Notes under the pieces: generated by a model
The model's input: only the letters and a program-made list of their open reading frames with translations
Told to the model about the DNA's origin: nothing
Databases searched by the model: none
Position numbers and translations under genes: made by a program
From: Agarophyton chilense
Lineage: Eukaryota > Rhodophyta > Florideophyceae > Gracilariales > Gracilariaceae
Assembly: GCA_030374765.1 (NCBI GenBank)
Contig: JARGXX010000129.1
Location: 1 to 64,000, forward strand
Direction of reading: 5' to 3'
DNA: 64,000 nucleotides
Part shown: piece after piece, positions 54,085 to 64,000 of the stretch
Numbering within the stretch: the first letter of the stretch is position 1
Layout: every line of letters starts with the position of its first letter

Positions 54085-54447
54085 CTATTGCTTTAAATTT
54101 TGAGAGCAACATTTGTTCCAATTTTTACCATTGTGAAATATTTTGATACTTACGGCGTACCATTGGTCGAAATGGTCGATTTTGCATGCACACGGTATGT
54201 CATTTGTACGCCAGAGAACCTTCAAAAATTCAATGGTCTGAATTCTACGCAAGGCCCACTGGCCCAGAACAGTTCTCCTATGGATGACATGCGCGCATCG
54301 TGCAAAATGTATTCTAAAGTTGTATGTTATTGAATCGTTTTCGTCGCAGTTCTCCTGCAGTACACTGAATAGTGTACTACAGAATTTATACAATTCGGAG
54401 GCAGGTGCCGATTCAATCTTTACCTTTTGAACCATTTCTAAAGACAC
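54085..54447 (-). CDS. Hypothetical ORF, 120 codons
   Basis: Lies 50 bases downstream of 54497..55318 on the same strand in another frame. The text LYKFCSTLFSVLQENCDEN and ACKIDHFDQWYAV has the look of a real protein, but I recognise no family. It may be the 3' portion of the same broken gene or an exon of a spliced one. Confidence 0.3.
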   Translation of the reverse strand: MSLEMVQKVKIESAPASELYKFCSTLFSVLQENCDENDSITYNFRIHFARCAHVIHRRTVLGQWALRRIQTIEFLKVLWRTNDIPCACKIDHFDQWYAVSIKIFHNGKNWNKCCSQNLKQ

Positions 54448-54496
54448 AAATCCTATATCTAAAATACCTTTGAGCAGTCAACGTTCACCACTTTCA

Positions 54497-55318
54497 TCAA
54501 TTTCTGTACTGAATCACACCTGACAAACAGGCAAGTTTCATTCTATCCATGTCATCATACCATCTTTTTCCTTTCAGCAGGCCGTGTGGTACCCGCGTGT
54601 CGTCCACGAAGTATGTGGGCTTACTTTTTGCTGACTTCTCCCTGGTGTATACAGTTTCCATAACCACTAAAGGATGACTGTTGCACAATTGGCTTTCAAT
54701 TGTGAGGCTCGGGAATAGATTGGAGCTGTTCTCTCCGCAGCGTGCGTACACTTCACCTTGCTTCCCATTATGAATTCCCCGCCAAGCCCAGTCAGCTAAA
54801 CACAGCAAATGTTTATCCCCAGCTACCTCTTGCTCCAGAAATGCAAGTGCCTTTCCGTAGTACACTCGAATAACTTCGTCTTCTTTAAAAAATGCAGAAA
54901 AATAATAGCTCTTTCGATCCGTTCTTTTCCCACAGGCAGCGTTGTAAGTCCATGCCATCATGAGCACAGTTTTCTCGTCCCTCCTCCTATGCCAGACGTT
55001 AATCGCTCCATGTGAAGAAACGACATCTTGCCCGTCTGTAATTAGAATACCAAGCGTACCTTCATAGTACCTTCTCAAAAAAATACGCAACTGGGGGAAA
55101 TCATCTTTCTCCTCAGCTGTGATAGAAGTTTTGCGGAATAGGTGCAAGAAAGAGAACCGAACCCTATCAGGGTCTTCTACCCTGCATGAAAGAGAGTCAG
55201 AATGTATCATGGATGATACTTCATCGTCAAGATGAGAAATGTGAAGGCCATTCTGAAGCCTGTATGATGCAGCTGCCGCATGATACCTGATTTTCTCTCG
55301 AGCTGATGGAGCCAACAT
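54497..55318 (-). CDS. Hypothetical protein, 273 aa
   Basis: An intact ATG-to-stop frame. Balanced amino-acid use, several Trp and Cys, and alternating hydrophobic segments suggest a folded protein: FLHLFRKTSITAEEKDDFPQ, GTLGILITDGQDVV, HLLCLADWAWRGIHNG, YFVDDTRVPHGLL. No signal peptide or membrane helix. I do not recognise the family. It lies just outside the likely left end of the Ty3 element at 55837 and could be host or transposon derived. The asparagine-ended C-terminus at 54497 may be premature if 54085..54447 was once part of it. Confidence 0.45.
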   Translation of the reverse strand: MLAPSAREKIRYHAAAASYRLQNGLHISHLDDEVSSMIHSDSLSCRVEDPDRVRFSFLHLFRKTSITAEEKDDFPQLRIFLRRYYEGTLGILITDGQDVVSSHGAINVWHRRRDEKTVLMMAWTYNAACGKRTDRKSYYFSAFFKEDEVIRVYYGKALAFLEQEVAGDKHLLCLADWAWRGIHNGKQGEVYARCGENSSNLFPSLTIESQLCNSHPLVVMETVYTREKSAKSKPTYFVDDTRVPHGLLKGKRWYDDMDRMKLACLSGVIQYRN

Positions 55319-55836
55319 ATGCTTGGAATTTTTTATACGGTTTGTTGCACGCTAGCGCCTGCTTCACCCCCACGCACGATCACGGTCAGCCCTAGATTGC
55401 TGACCGACACGCTAATCGGTATCCCGATGCGGCAGCGCCCGATGCGCTCGCAACCAATACGCCGGCGATGCGCTGGCTCCGATTTAACGGACCTTCGCCG
55501 ATGAGACGCCGCCTACAGTTTGCTCCTTCCTTTTACAATAAATACCATCGCCCGCCTTATACATTCGGCAGCCTTGAACAAAGGCAGTCGGCACATTACC
55601 AAACCATCTCTTGGCCTGCTCACGCGCACTTGAACCCTCACACCGCTGAGAGTGTTGCCTTCCGCCTACCGCAGGCAAGGCCTTTGATTGGCGCAGCCTC
55701 TGCGCTTTTGCTCGTACTCATTGCGGTCTCCGACGTCCGCAATTCCCTTCGACACATCCATCCAAATGAAAGTTCCGGTGTACTATCCTTCGGAGTCGTG
55801 GCGTGCCACAGAAATTTCTAACTGCTCATTCCGCGG
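55319..55836. other. Leader and possible 5' LTR of the Ty3 element that follows
   Basis: GC-rich, with a TATA-like ACAATAAATACC near 55535. A possible LTR start TGTTGCACGC occurs at 55343. A TGGCGCAGCC string near 55688 could be a primer site. Without the partner LTR, which is not in the window, none of this is confirmed. Confidence 0.3.
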
Positions 55837-58800
55837 ATGAACACGCGCGCCAAGGCACGTTCCAGTTCGCCGTTACGCTCACCCCTCCAAACCACGAAGC
55901 GTCGAGCCAAAAAACACCACGAAATGGCCAACGACGCCCAATTCGCATCTTCGTCCCCGTCTAGAGCTGTCACCATGTTTGCGCCAATCTCAGCACCGAT
56001 TTTGCGCTCGGTCGATCCGGTAAAGTCGCCAGATTTCTCAAAGAGCGCGAGCGGTACGAGTTGGAAGTCACTGCAAAGCAGTCCCAGGTGCTCTCGCTTG
56101 AAGTTCTTCCGTATAAGGCCAGCGTCGACCGTTCGTTGCTCAAATCTCTCCACTATATGGGGAAGTTTGAGAAGTTGGCACCAAACGCCCAGTCGTTCAA
56201 AGACCTGACAGATGAAGTCATCAAAACATTCGTAGAGTCATTGGTCAAACGAACGGAATCCGACGCTTTCGATCCAACAATCATCGAATCTGCGCTGAAC
56301 GGATTTTTGATGCCGACGAAGGTTTTTGATCCTGAAGCAAGGATAACCACATACTGCGCAGATTTTCTAGAACGTCTCGAGTCGGTAGGATGTGGCACCG
56401 TTCCGGATCAAAACACCAAGAAATCCGTTCGCCTCCTCTGTGCCCACCTTCAGCCTGAAGCGCTCAGAAAGGAGATGCGTAAACGACTTGAGTATGACGA
56501 GTCTTTGGAGAGCTCCATTAGGGCATTTATCAAGATTCTTACACAAGAAGCGATAAATTGTCAAGCCTACGCTGTTAGTAAGTGCTCGGAATCGGGGCCA
56601 CAGAGAAAGCAGCAGAAAGATTCTCAAGTTCCTATCACGAAATCGAAGTCGTCGAATCAGAAACCAATCTGTCCCTATCCACCCCACAAAGAAAAAGGGC
56701 AGCGCCATTTTCTTAAAGACTGTCGCGATTGTCAGAAAGAGGAAAAGGACAAACTTTTCGAAGAGCTACGTAGTGTGAAGAAAGAAGGAGTCAAGCGCAC
56801 AACCAATCCCCTTTGTCAAGCCAAAGACTCCACCGTTCTCTTCACGGTCACGCTCGACGAAAAGTTCCGCACCACCGTCTGCGCCGACATCGGTTCGGCT
56901 GCAACCCTAAAGGATACCTCTATCCTGGAAAGGGCACGGAAGGCTGGCGTCGACGCTTCTGTAGTCAAGCTCGTCCCTCCCCGCAAATTCGAAATGGCTG
57001 CAAAGAATCCGGACGGTTCACATACCATAATCGAATGTACTCACGCAGCTACTATTGACACCGAGCTACACATCCGACACGGATCCACTCTTGTTCTGCG
57101 AAACCTCCGATGGCTTGTTACCCCTCAAATTGTCGACGAACCTTTGCTAAGCCGCCGACTTTTGGAGGCACTAGGGTTCGATTGCCAAAAAGTAATGCAA
57201 GCCGCAGCCGATCGGTTTGGCGGCTCTGTAGACGTTTCCTCTATTCTTGGAAACAAATGTGACTTTGGAACCAGCCGAATTGGTTGCATCATCGATGGGG
57301 TTTACCACGCCGACGGCGGTATAGAAAACGCCGATCTGAATGCTGACGACGGTTGGTTGGATCTTGGCCCCGAAAACCCAGCAGAAAAGGAAAGCGTGAT
57401 ACTCTCAAAGCTGGAGGAAGCCAAAAAACACGGAATGTCAGAAAACGACTGTCACAAACTCGACATGTTGCTTCGCGAATACAGTGACATCATTAAAATG
57501 AGGTTGGACACAGGCAAACCCGCTGACATAGAACCTCTCAAAATCACGTTCAAACCAAATGTCGTCCCTCACCGTGCCAAACAGCGGCGTTATGCGAAAC
57601 CTAAGCGTGAATTTTTGACACGCTATGTTTGCGAACTCCTCCGACTCGGTTTTGTCAAGAAGGCGTCGTGGCCGGAATGGGTATCGGCACCTCTCGTCGT
57701 CCCCAAGAAACCGCCGGCTCTCTATCGCCTCACCGTTGACTATCGCTCCATCAACGCGGTAACAAGACCGACTTTCTGGCCTATGCCGAACATCGAAGCC
57801 GAACTCGCCGACACGCGTGGCGCTGCTGCCTTTGCTGCTATTGATTTCTGTAGTGGCTACTGGCAAGCGCCTTTACACCCGGAGAGTCAGCCATTATTCG
57901 CTTTCTCGACCCCAGAAGGCGTCGTCATGCCAACTCGGACCACAAAAGGCGGATGCAATTCAGCAACCAACTTTCAGGAAAAGGTTGAGCAATGTTTCAA
58001 TGAGCTTCGAACCAACCTTAAGGCCTGGCTCGACGATTTTATGCTTTTTGCACCGAACAAAGCCAAACTTCTCTGCATCTTGCGGCGTTTTTTTGAGATC
58101 TGCCGCAAGCGCCGTCTCGTTGTTTCCTTACCAAAATCTGATTTCTTTCTTTCCGAAGTCGCTTGGTGTGGTCGAATCATCGATTCGCAAGGTGTCAGAT
58201 TTCACCCAAAGAACATAGCTGGCCTTACCAACAGCAAGCCGCCGCGTTCGGCAGGAGAACTGTCCCAGTACGTACACGGGGCTACCTGGATATCCTCCAG
58301 CATCCCGTGGTTCGCTGAGCGTGTCAGCCCACTTCGCAAATTGCTTGAAAAAGCCTACGCCAAGGCAGGAGGATGTCGTAAAAAGAAGGCTATCGCACGA
58401 ATCTCGCTAAAAGATTTAGGCTGGAATGAACATCATCTGAACGCCTTCAATGACTTGCAAGCCCAAATACGAGAGGCTACTCGTCTGGCTCATCGCAACC
58501 CAAATTTGACGCTGTGCATTTACACGGACGCCTTAGATAAGCACTGGGCTGCAGCGGTCACGCAGTGTCATCCTGATGAGCTCAATAAGCAGCTTCGAGA
58601 CCAAACGCATGAACCATTGGCGTTTCTTAGCTCACCGTTTTCAGTGCGTGAAGAACACTGGTCTACATATGAACGTGAGGCCTACGCAGTCGTTCAAATA
58701 TTCCGAAAGCTTGATTACATGCTTTCTTGTGACCAAACCATCCGCGTTTTCACAGACCACCGCAATCTGCTCTTTGTTTTCAACCCGGTAACAATGGAGC

Positions 58801-59314
58801 CTTCTTTAGGACGCCACAAAGTACTTAAAGTCATTTGCTGGGCCCTTTATCTCAGCGCCTTTAACTACCGCATCGAACACATTCCCGGTGACTCGAACGT
58901 CTGGGCAGACATCATGACACGCTGGATGCGCGGGTATCGAAAACCTCCTGTCATTCGACGAGTGGCTCCGGTGATACCTTTTGGCGGAGTCACAATGTCC
59001 CCATATGACCCTGAATTCCAGTGGCCCGATATCAGCGAAATCTTGGATGTTCAGAAAAAGCACAAAACTACATCTCCGAAAGCAGCAACGCTCCAGGATT
59101 CCCAGATCCTCTCTGTACACGGAGCAACTTGGATACCAGACGACGCTAATCACCTCAAGCTTCGACTTCTCAACATCGCACACGCGGGGACTGCCGGTCA
59201 TCGCAGTGGAGACTCCACTTGGCAGGCCCTTCGGACGGAATTCTTCTGGACTGATCACCGCGACGATGTTCGTGATTTCGTGGCTGCTTGTTTACTCTGC
59301 GTTTTATCCAAAAG
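55837..59314 (+). pseudogene. Ty3/gypsy Gag-Pol, interrupted by LTR insertion
   Basis: ATG 55837 opens Gag. A one-base change in frame occurs near 56025, between SVDPVK and VARFLKERERYELEV, after which one frame runs to the insertion. Gag covers about 250 residues, then a Cys/His cluster (CPYPPHK, RHFLKDCRDC). The protease has ADIGSAATL. RT has GFVKKASWPEWVSAPLVVPK, FAAIDFCSGYWQAPL and the catalytic LKAWLDDFMLF (WLDD rather than YLDD). RNase H has CIYTDALDKHWAA, YEREAYAV, FTDHRNLLFVF and NVWADIMTRW. The integrase HHCC finger (HAGTAGH...CLLC) is complete and stops at LSKS, where the LTR of element 2 begins. The rest of integrase would resume beyond the window. Confidence 0.9.
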
Positions 59315-60231
59315 TGTGGAGCAAAACCCGGCGACGGGAAGTGCTCTCAAGGTGTTCGAAGCCTTGCTCCCTGGGGGAGGCAGACTCAGAGACAGAGCCC
59401 TCCGTTCCACCCGTAGTGTGGGGTGTAACTCCCACGGGGGATTCCGGCAGTACCGACGGAGGTGAGGGGTAGAAACCGTTGGGTCGGGAACGGGTATGGG
59501 TATCCCAAAGAATGGGGGAAAATCCGGCGAAGAGGAAAAACGGGGCGAGGGTCGGGCACTAACAGGCACCGGACCCGAGAACCAGAAAAGGGGCGAAACA
59601 ACAAAAGAAACCCAATACAGGGGCGAAAACCTGTCCTCGAAAGGAAACACAAAAAGCACGCAACAAGTAAGCAGAACCCCCACGGGGTATCGTGCACGCA
59701 GGTCGTCTGAGCGGTCCCAAGGGGGTGGTTGCACGGAACCCAAACGTGGGCACTCTCCAAGTGGAGTCGTGTCCCTACGCAGGCGTTGCTAACCAGAGCC
59801 CGTTCCAGGTTGTAAGGCCGAAACGATGGCGACGAAGAACCTCTAAAGGTATCGAAGACCAACCTTGGTTCCCATTTTACTCTGAGCTTCGGACTGTCAG
59901 ATCTCGTCTCCCTAAGTAGGGCCCACTAACTAAACTCTACAGTAGTGCACACCTGCTCAGGGCCATACACGTGGAGATCCCACTGCCAGGGCCCAAAAGT
60001 CCAACGTTCTAACAAATATCCGAAAATCGGTGCCAAAATCAAGCCACGTGTATCACGGGGCCAATCCAACCATGGGCCATCCGAATTTTCACTTCATAGG
60101 CGAACTCTAACCAGAAAACAGTACCACCTCAGCACAACTTAGAGGGGATCATAGTCATAGCCCTCGGAGGGTTCAATCCTCATTCTATAAGTAGCATCTT
60201 CAAGTATCCCCTAAGTGGGCGTTGCTCTACA
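59315..60231 (-). repeat. 3' LTR of element 2
   Basis: Runs TGTAGAGC...GCTCCACA on the minus strand. It is near identical to both LTRs of element 1 with a few substitutions and single-base indels. It inserts into the integrase zinc-finger end of another Ty3 Gag-Pol. Confidence 0.92.
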
Positions 60232-60312
60232 TCTCCCCCTCCTTAAGACGAGGAAGAACATTCCGATCCGCGGGTGTCTCGCGTTCCGGTCACTATATAT
60301 ACTGCTCTCCCA

Positions 60313-61981
60313 ATGGGGTCCTTCACTACTTCTGAGGATCGCCACAAAACCGGCACATCGGTACAACTTTCTTCTACTCCTCCGACTTTCGGCGATAAGC
60401 AACTTCTCGCAACAGCAGTCTCAACCAGCCCTCTCAAGGGAATGAACCCATACGTCCTCAACCCACTCTCGGGGCCATCGGCCTCCGCGCCGGCGGACAA
60501 CGAAGCTCCCCAGCAGGGTGGATATTTCTCCGGTTTGGATGCGGCTCCGTCAGGTACCGAACCTTCCGCCTCGGCGAGCAACCGACATCCTCAGGAGGAT
60601 TTGGACATTAACGCGGTGGCATGGAACTACGCTCATGCGATGCCCCTGGTAGCAAACTCCAGAGGTTGGATCTCAAACGAATCCTTTCGAAGGTGGAGTC
60701 CCCTTACCGATCCGGTGATATATTCCCGCGCTCCGTGGTTCCATCCGACAGCGGTTCGCGACGATGAGCTCATCGACTCCTACGTGGAGGACGGCTTATT
60801 GCCGGGTGGCCTACCTGTCGAGGTCGTACGTTCTCCCGATTGGAGGGCGCGGGTAGCCATTGAGCCTCAGTATCTATACCGCGGTCGCGGGGAGTCCCTG
60901 GAAAAGGCGCGCGCAGATGGCGGCTCTGAACTACCAGCGATTGGAGAGGTCACGCTTTGACCATCTGGTTCCCCCGGAGTACGGGTTCGATGTCGCTTAT
61001 TACCGCACGTACGGTGAGGTCTCCTACGAGGATAACCTGGCAGCCTTTCCCGAAGCCGAGTTCCGCGGACCGGGTTTTCCTCTCCGAGAAGATATGCTCC
61101 GATGGAGTCGTCCCATCCTTCGGGCTGAATTCAGGTACCTTCAACGGCAGTTTACCCAGTATGGGTTCGATCGAGGCGTGCCCTTCGAGCGCCGCTCGCG
61201 CTCCCGTTTCGGGTTCCTTGTCCCGTATCCTCACGTGGAACTGGAGCGTATCCGTAACACGGCGAAGGTTGGGCGATTCGTGCCCCTTCCCGCTTGGTGG
61301 AGTAAGGTCGAGGTCCCCCGAGGGTGCTTTGCTGAACTGCCCCCATGCATCTACTATATCGGGTCTCGTTTGATGCACGACCCGAACTCGGGATACTGGG
61401 CCCTCGTTGCAGCCAAGTGGGCAGCCCGCGTAGCGGCGCACCTCCTCTGGGATGCTCATGACCATTTACGTATCTGGTATATTCCTCCGATGCTACGGAC
61501 CAACATGCGTCAGATCGACCTTGTCCCAGCGTTGGGTTCGGCCAGCAGCGTGCAGGACCTGTATCCAATCTTGGACGTGATCGACAACACCCAATGGGAT
61601 CGAGTTCCAGTGGAAAATCAGCCCGCAGGGGAAGGATCCGCGCGAGACAAGTCTCCTGGCCGGTACGATCCGGGCTCCGGTAACTGGGTCTATTACAATC
61701 CCTTCGAAGGGGTTCGCATCAGCGCGGCGCAAGCACGGGCGCTGATTGACTCGCCTCGACCGATGCCGGTGGGACACCCGACGGGGTTCATTTATACCGA
61801 CGATTACGAGTACGAGCCTCCAGTAGACCTGGACGATCCAGCGTTGGATAACGACATGCCAGCTCCTAGTGGAGTACTCCCTGTCGAGCCATCTGCACCC
61901 TTCCAACCAGTGGGAACGACCTCAGCTGCGGCGGCAAATGCATCCGGTGGCGGTCCATCTGCTCTCCCGGGTGGGATGTGA
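60313..61981 (+). pseudogene. Antisense ORF of element 2, one 2-bp deletion
   Basis: ATG 60313 opens the same protein as 30519..32189. Trp is kept where copy 1 has a stop. A 2-bp loss near 60916 (GCGCAGATGG versus GCGCAGCGATGG in copy 1) shifts the frame, and the remainder is open in the next frame to TGA 61979..61981. The defects in the two copies are different and independent, so the ancestor carried one intact ORF of about 556 codons. The short overlapping frame at the 3' end (61978..62166) is also kept. Confidence 0.72.
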
Positions 61982-62568
61982 ATACCCTTGCGCAGGCGCC
62001 GATTGCCACTCCGCAAGCGGATAGTGTGCGACAAGGCCTCGTGAACGCGGGCATTCCGATTCCCCCGGGTATGACGGATGTGGGCCAGAGTTTGGCTTTC
62101 GCCTCGGCGTACCATCAGGGTCAGAATCCCAACGGTGGGGCGGGTCCCTCGTCGGGCTTTCCGTAGTTCCGCCTTCGGGCAATTGTGGAGTCCATAGCTT
62201 GGCGACAATAGAAAACTTCTGATATTTGCATAACTTCTTTTCTTCTTCCTTCCTAGGATCTTAACTTCTACTTCTTTTCTTCTTCCTTCTTAGGATCTTC
62301 TTCATCTTCGTCTTCATCTTCTTCCCTTCCTAGGGTCCAATCTTCTTCTTAATCTTCTTCTCCACTTCGTGGGTCTTCTTTTCCATTTTTTTCATCATAA
62401 ACTGTCCTGATAACCGGTGCTGTGTCCCCCGGTTAACGGCGCTAGGCCGAGGGCCAGTAGACATTCCCTCTCAATACGTGTTCTTCGGGATACTCTCCTC
62501 AATTCCTCTTCAGAGGTCCAACATCTTCCTCACTTCGAGGTCCCATCCACACCAGTTCCCGTGGTGGC

Positions 62569-62824
62569 TTACCCAACTTGGGCACGATCCAGATTTGGAG
62601 GCAAGGTTACTCGAGCGCGTCGGTGATAGGATAAAACCTTAGACCTCGGAAGGTGCTCAATGGGTTCCACTGTATCCTCATCAGCCGAGAATCCGTACCA
62701 TCGGACTTGGTAGCGGACTTCTCCCTCGGGGGTGTAGATGTGACGCACGATGCGATCGACAACGAATTCCTGCGGGTACACTTTTCCCTATTCGGGCTTC
62801 TCTTCCATCTTGGAACGCTCTAGT
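62569..62824 (-). pseudogene. Chromodomain of element 2
   Basis: Same module as 32777..33016 with FVVDRIVRHIYTPEGEVRYQ. TAG at 62788..62790 replaces the Gln codon of copy 1, cutting off the lead-in. Confidence 0.78.
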
Positions 62825-63384
62825 TCCCTTGAGAGTGTCAACGTAGGGTCTAGACACACCACGGTGGGTTCTTTTCCGTGTTGCGAGCGGGTCTCAGCAC
62901 TTCGTCCAAACAACACCGTGTGGCCTGTGGGCTACGTTGTAACTTCCGTGTACGGAGTCAAAACGGCCCAGTTTTGAGTTCTTCTTAAAGCTGAGATCTT
63001 CCCAATAACAACTGTGTTCTTAGATTTTGTGACGGTTGAGAAACCGCGACGCGGTAACGTCTCCAATCTCAGGGGGGTAAGACTTCTACGTCAACCCGAG
63101 CTACAGGGACGAAGGTTGCTCCCGTGCAACGCGCCGTGCAACGGAGGTGGTTTGCGCGACGGTTGGTCGTCAGAGCCTTTTGATTGGCTCGGTGCCATTC
63201 GACGTGTGCCACACTAATGCGCAGGCGCCCCGTGTGCGGTGACCGTTCCCTGTGCGGGAAAATCTGCATATGCGGATGTGAGATGGCGCTTTTGACACGC
63301 GCTAGCACTCTCCTTAGCTGTCCCCGACGGCTCTCACTCATTTCTTTCCCATTCCTGAGGGTTCCAGTGTCTCCATAGGAGTTC

Positions 63385-64000
63385 CTATTCCCATTCCATA
63401 ACGGAGAGCCAAATTTGGTCAACCTCGTCGTGGAGATCTTCCCCGTGCGGGTTTGTTGACACAGCTCGTTCCCGAGAAAGCGGGGTTTGAGTGTGCGACA
63501 CCTCAGTGTCTCGTCCGCGGCGGCGGGTGGTCGTCGGCTCTGTAGGCGTTCCGGGTGCGGAGTTCTCCACACGACTCTCCCTAGGCGGGGTTTCGTCATC
63601 TTTTCTGACGTCGTGCTCGGCTGGGTCGGCGGTGATGTCGCTACCCATACGCTGGGGTTGTGACTTCTCTGTCGCTGGCTCGGTCGGGCTCGCCGTCTCA
63701 CTGTGAGAACTAGATTCCCTGTTAGGGCGACTGGCTGACGCCGAAACATCGTCCTGCGAAGGAACTAAGTCCTCCTCCCCCTCCTTAGGCGGAGAGCCAG
63801 GACGCTTGATTACCTCCGGTGGGGGATTAACTCTGTAAGAGTTCGTTGACTGGGCCCTTGAGGGAGTGGGCCCAGGTTCGGGAGTATCCGAAGTTTCCGG
63901 TAGGTCGGTTAAACCACGTTCCGGGTGCGGAAGTATAACGGGGCGGGTGTTCGAATCTCTGCCTGACGGGTTAACTTCCGTTGAATCATCCCCTGTGGAG
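63385..64000 (-). pseudogene. C-terminal Pol tail of element 2
   Basis: From 63385 to about 63895 this matches the disordered Ser/Pro/Glu-rich tail that follows RNase H in copy 1, ending SVMEWE. Upstream of it (63896..64000) the frame is open but unlike copy 1. The part that would show RNase H or an integrase core lies beyond base 64000. Confidence 0.7.

Larger units (their letters stand above)
59315..64000 (-). mobile_element. Second copy of the integrase-less-type Ty3 element, truncated by window end
   Basis: Begins with a 917-bp LTR (59315..60231) preceded by AAAAG, then the same polypurine tract, antisense ORF, pyrimidine tract, chromodomain and Pol tail as element 1. It lacks the 50-bp duplication of copy 1. 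Similarity to copy 1 stops abruptly at about 63895/34153. Beyond that the minus-strand frame stays open but encodes different residues (SGRDSNTRPVILPHPERGL). Confidence 0.88.

Noticed and set aside
1-64000. CRISPR arrays, bacterial operons, ribosome-binding sites
   Set aside because: Nothing of the kind is present. Gene and element content is eukaryotic.

Overview
The window looks like nuclear DNA of a eukaryote with few introns and many transposons. A red alga is my best guess. Three things point that way: the fold and conserved blocks of two 5S rRNA genes, which I compare with red-algal 5S from memory only; intron-free host genes with clear TATA boxes; and dense nested Ty3/gypsy, Ty1/copia and PIF/Harbinger elements. 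The lineage is inference and was not tested.

Only two protein genes look like intact host genes. One (8855..10288, +) encodes a PH domain followed by a protein-kinase fold that has lost its catalytic residues. The other (18361..19677, +) encodes a secreted AA15-like lytic polysaccharide monooxygenase with the N-terminal copper histidine exposed by signal cleavage. The 5S rRNA genes lie at 4621..4738 (-) and 7026..7143 (+).

Layout. 1-3810: a decayed Ty1/copia element (-), cut by the window start, with an initiator-tRNA anticodon-type primer site and a 5' LTR. 4.6-8.4 kb: 5S genes, spacers and a 12-bp minisatellite. 8.6-10.3 kb: pseudokinase. 10.3-17.5 kb: gene-poor and then AT-rich DNA holding coding relics and two long perfect palindromes. 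18.3-19.7 kb: LPMO. 21835-25287: a PIF/Harbinger element with matching terminal inverted repeats, a 3-bp target duplication, a decayed DDE transposase (+) and a convergent decayed SANT/Myb-like partner gene (-). 25.7-26.2 kb: pogo/Tigger fragment. 27.3-29.5 kb: copia-like relic (+).

29524-39990: a Ty3/gypsy chromovirus-type element (coding -) with 914-bp LTRs. It has Gag, protease-RT-RNase H and a separate chromodomain, but no visible integrase core. An antisense ORF of about 556 codons starts next to the 3' LTR behind its own TATA box. A second copy of this element begins at 59315 and is inserted into the zinc-finger end of the integrase of another Ty3 Gag-Pol ORF (55837-59314). That copy runs off the window end, about 100 bases after it stops matching the first copy.

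40-55 kb: further LTR-like DNA, a gypsy relic (+, 43.9-45.7 kb), a copia-like relic (-, 47.9-50.1 kb) and an unrecognised intact ORF at 54497..55318 (-). Most mobile-element genes carry single in-frame stops or small frameshifts. The most interesting object is the integrase-less element with its conserved antisense gene, present in two copies.
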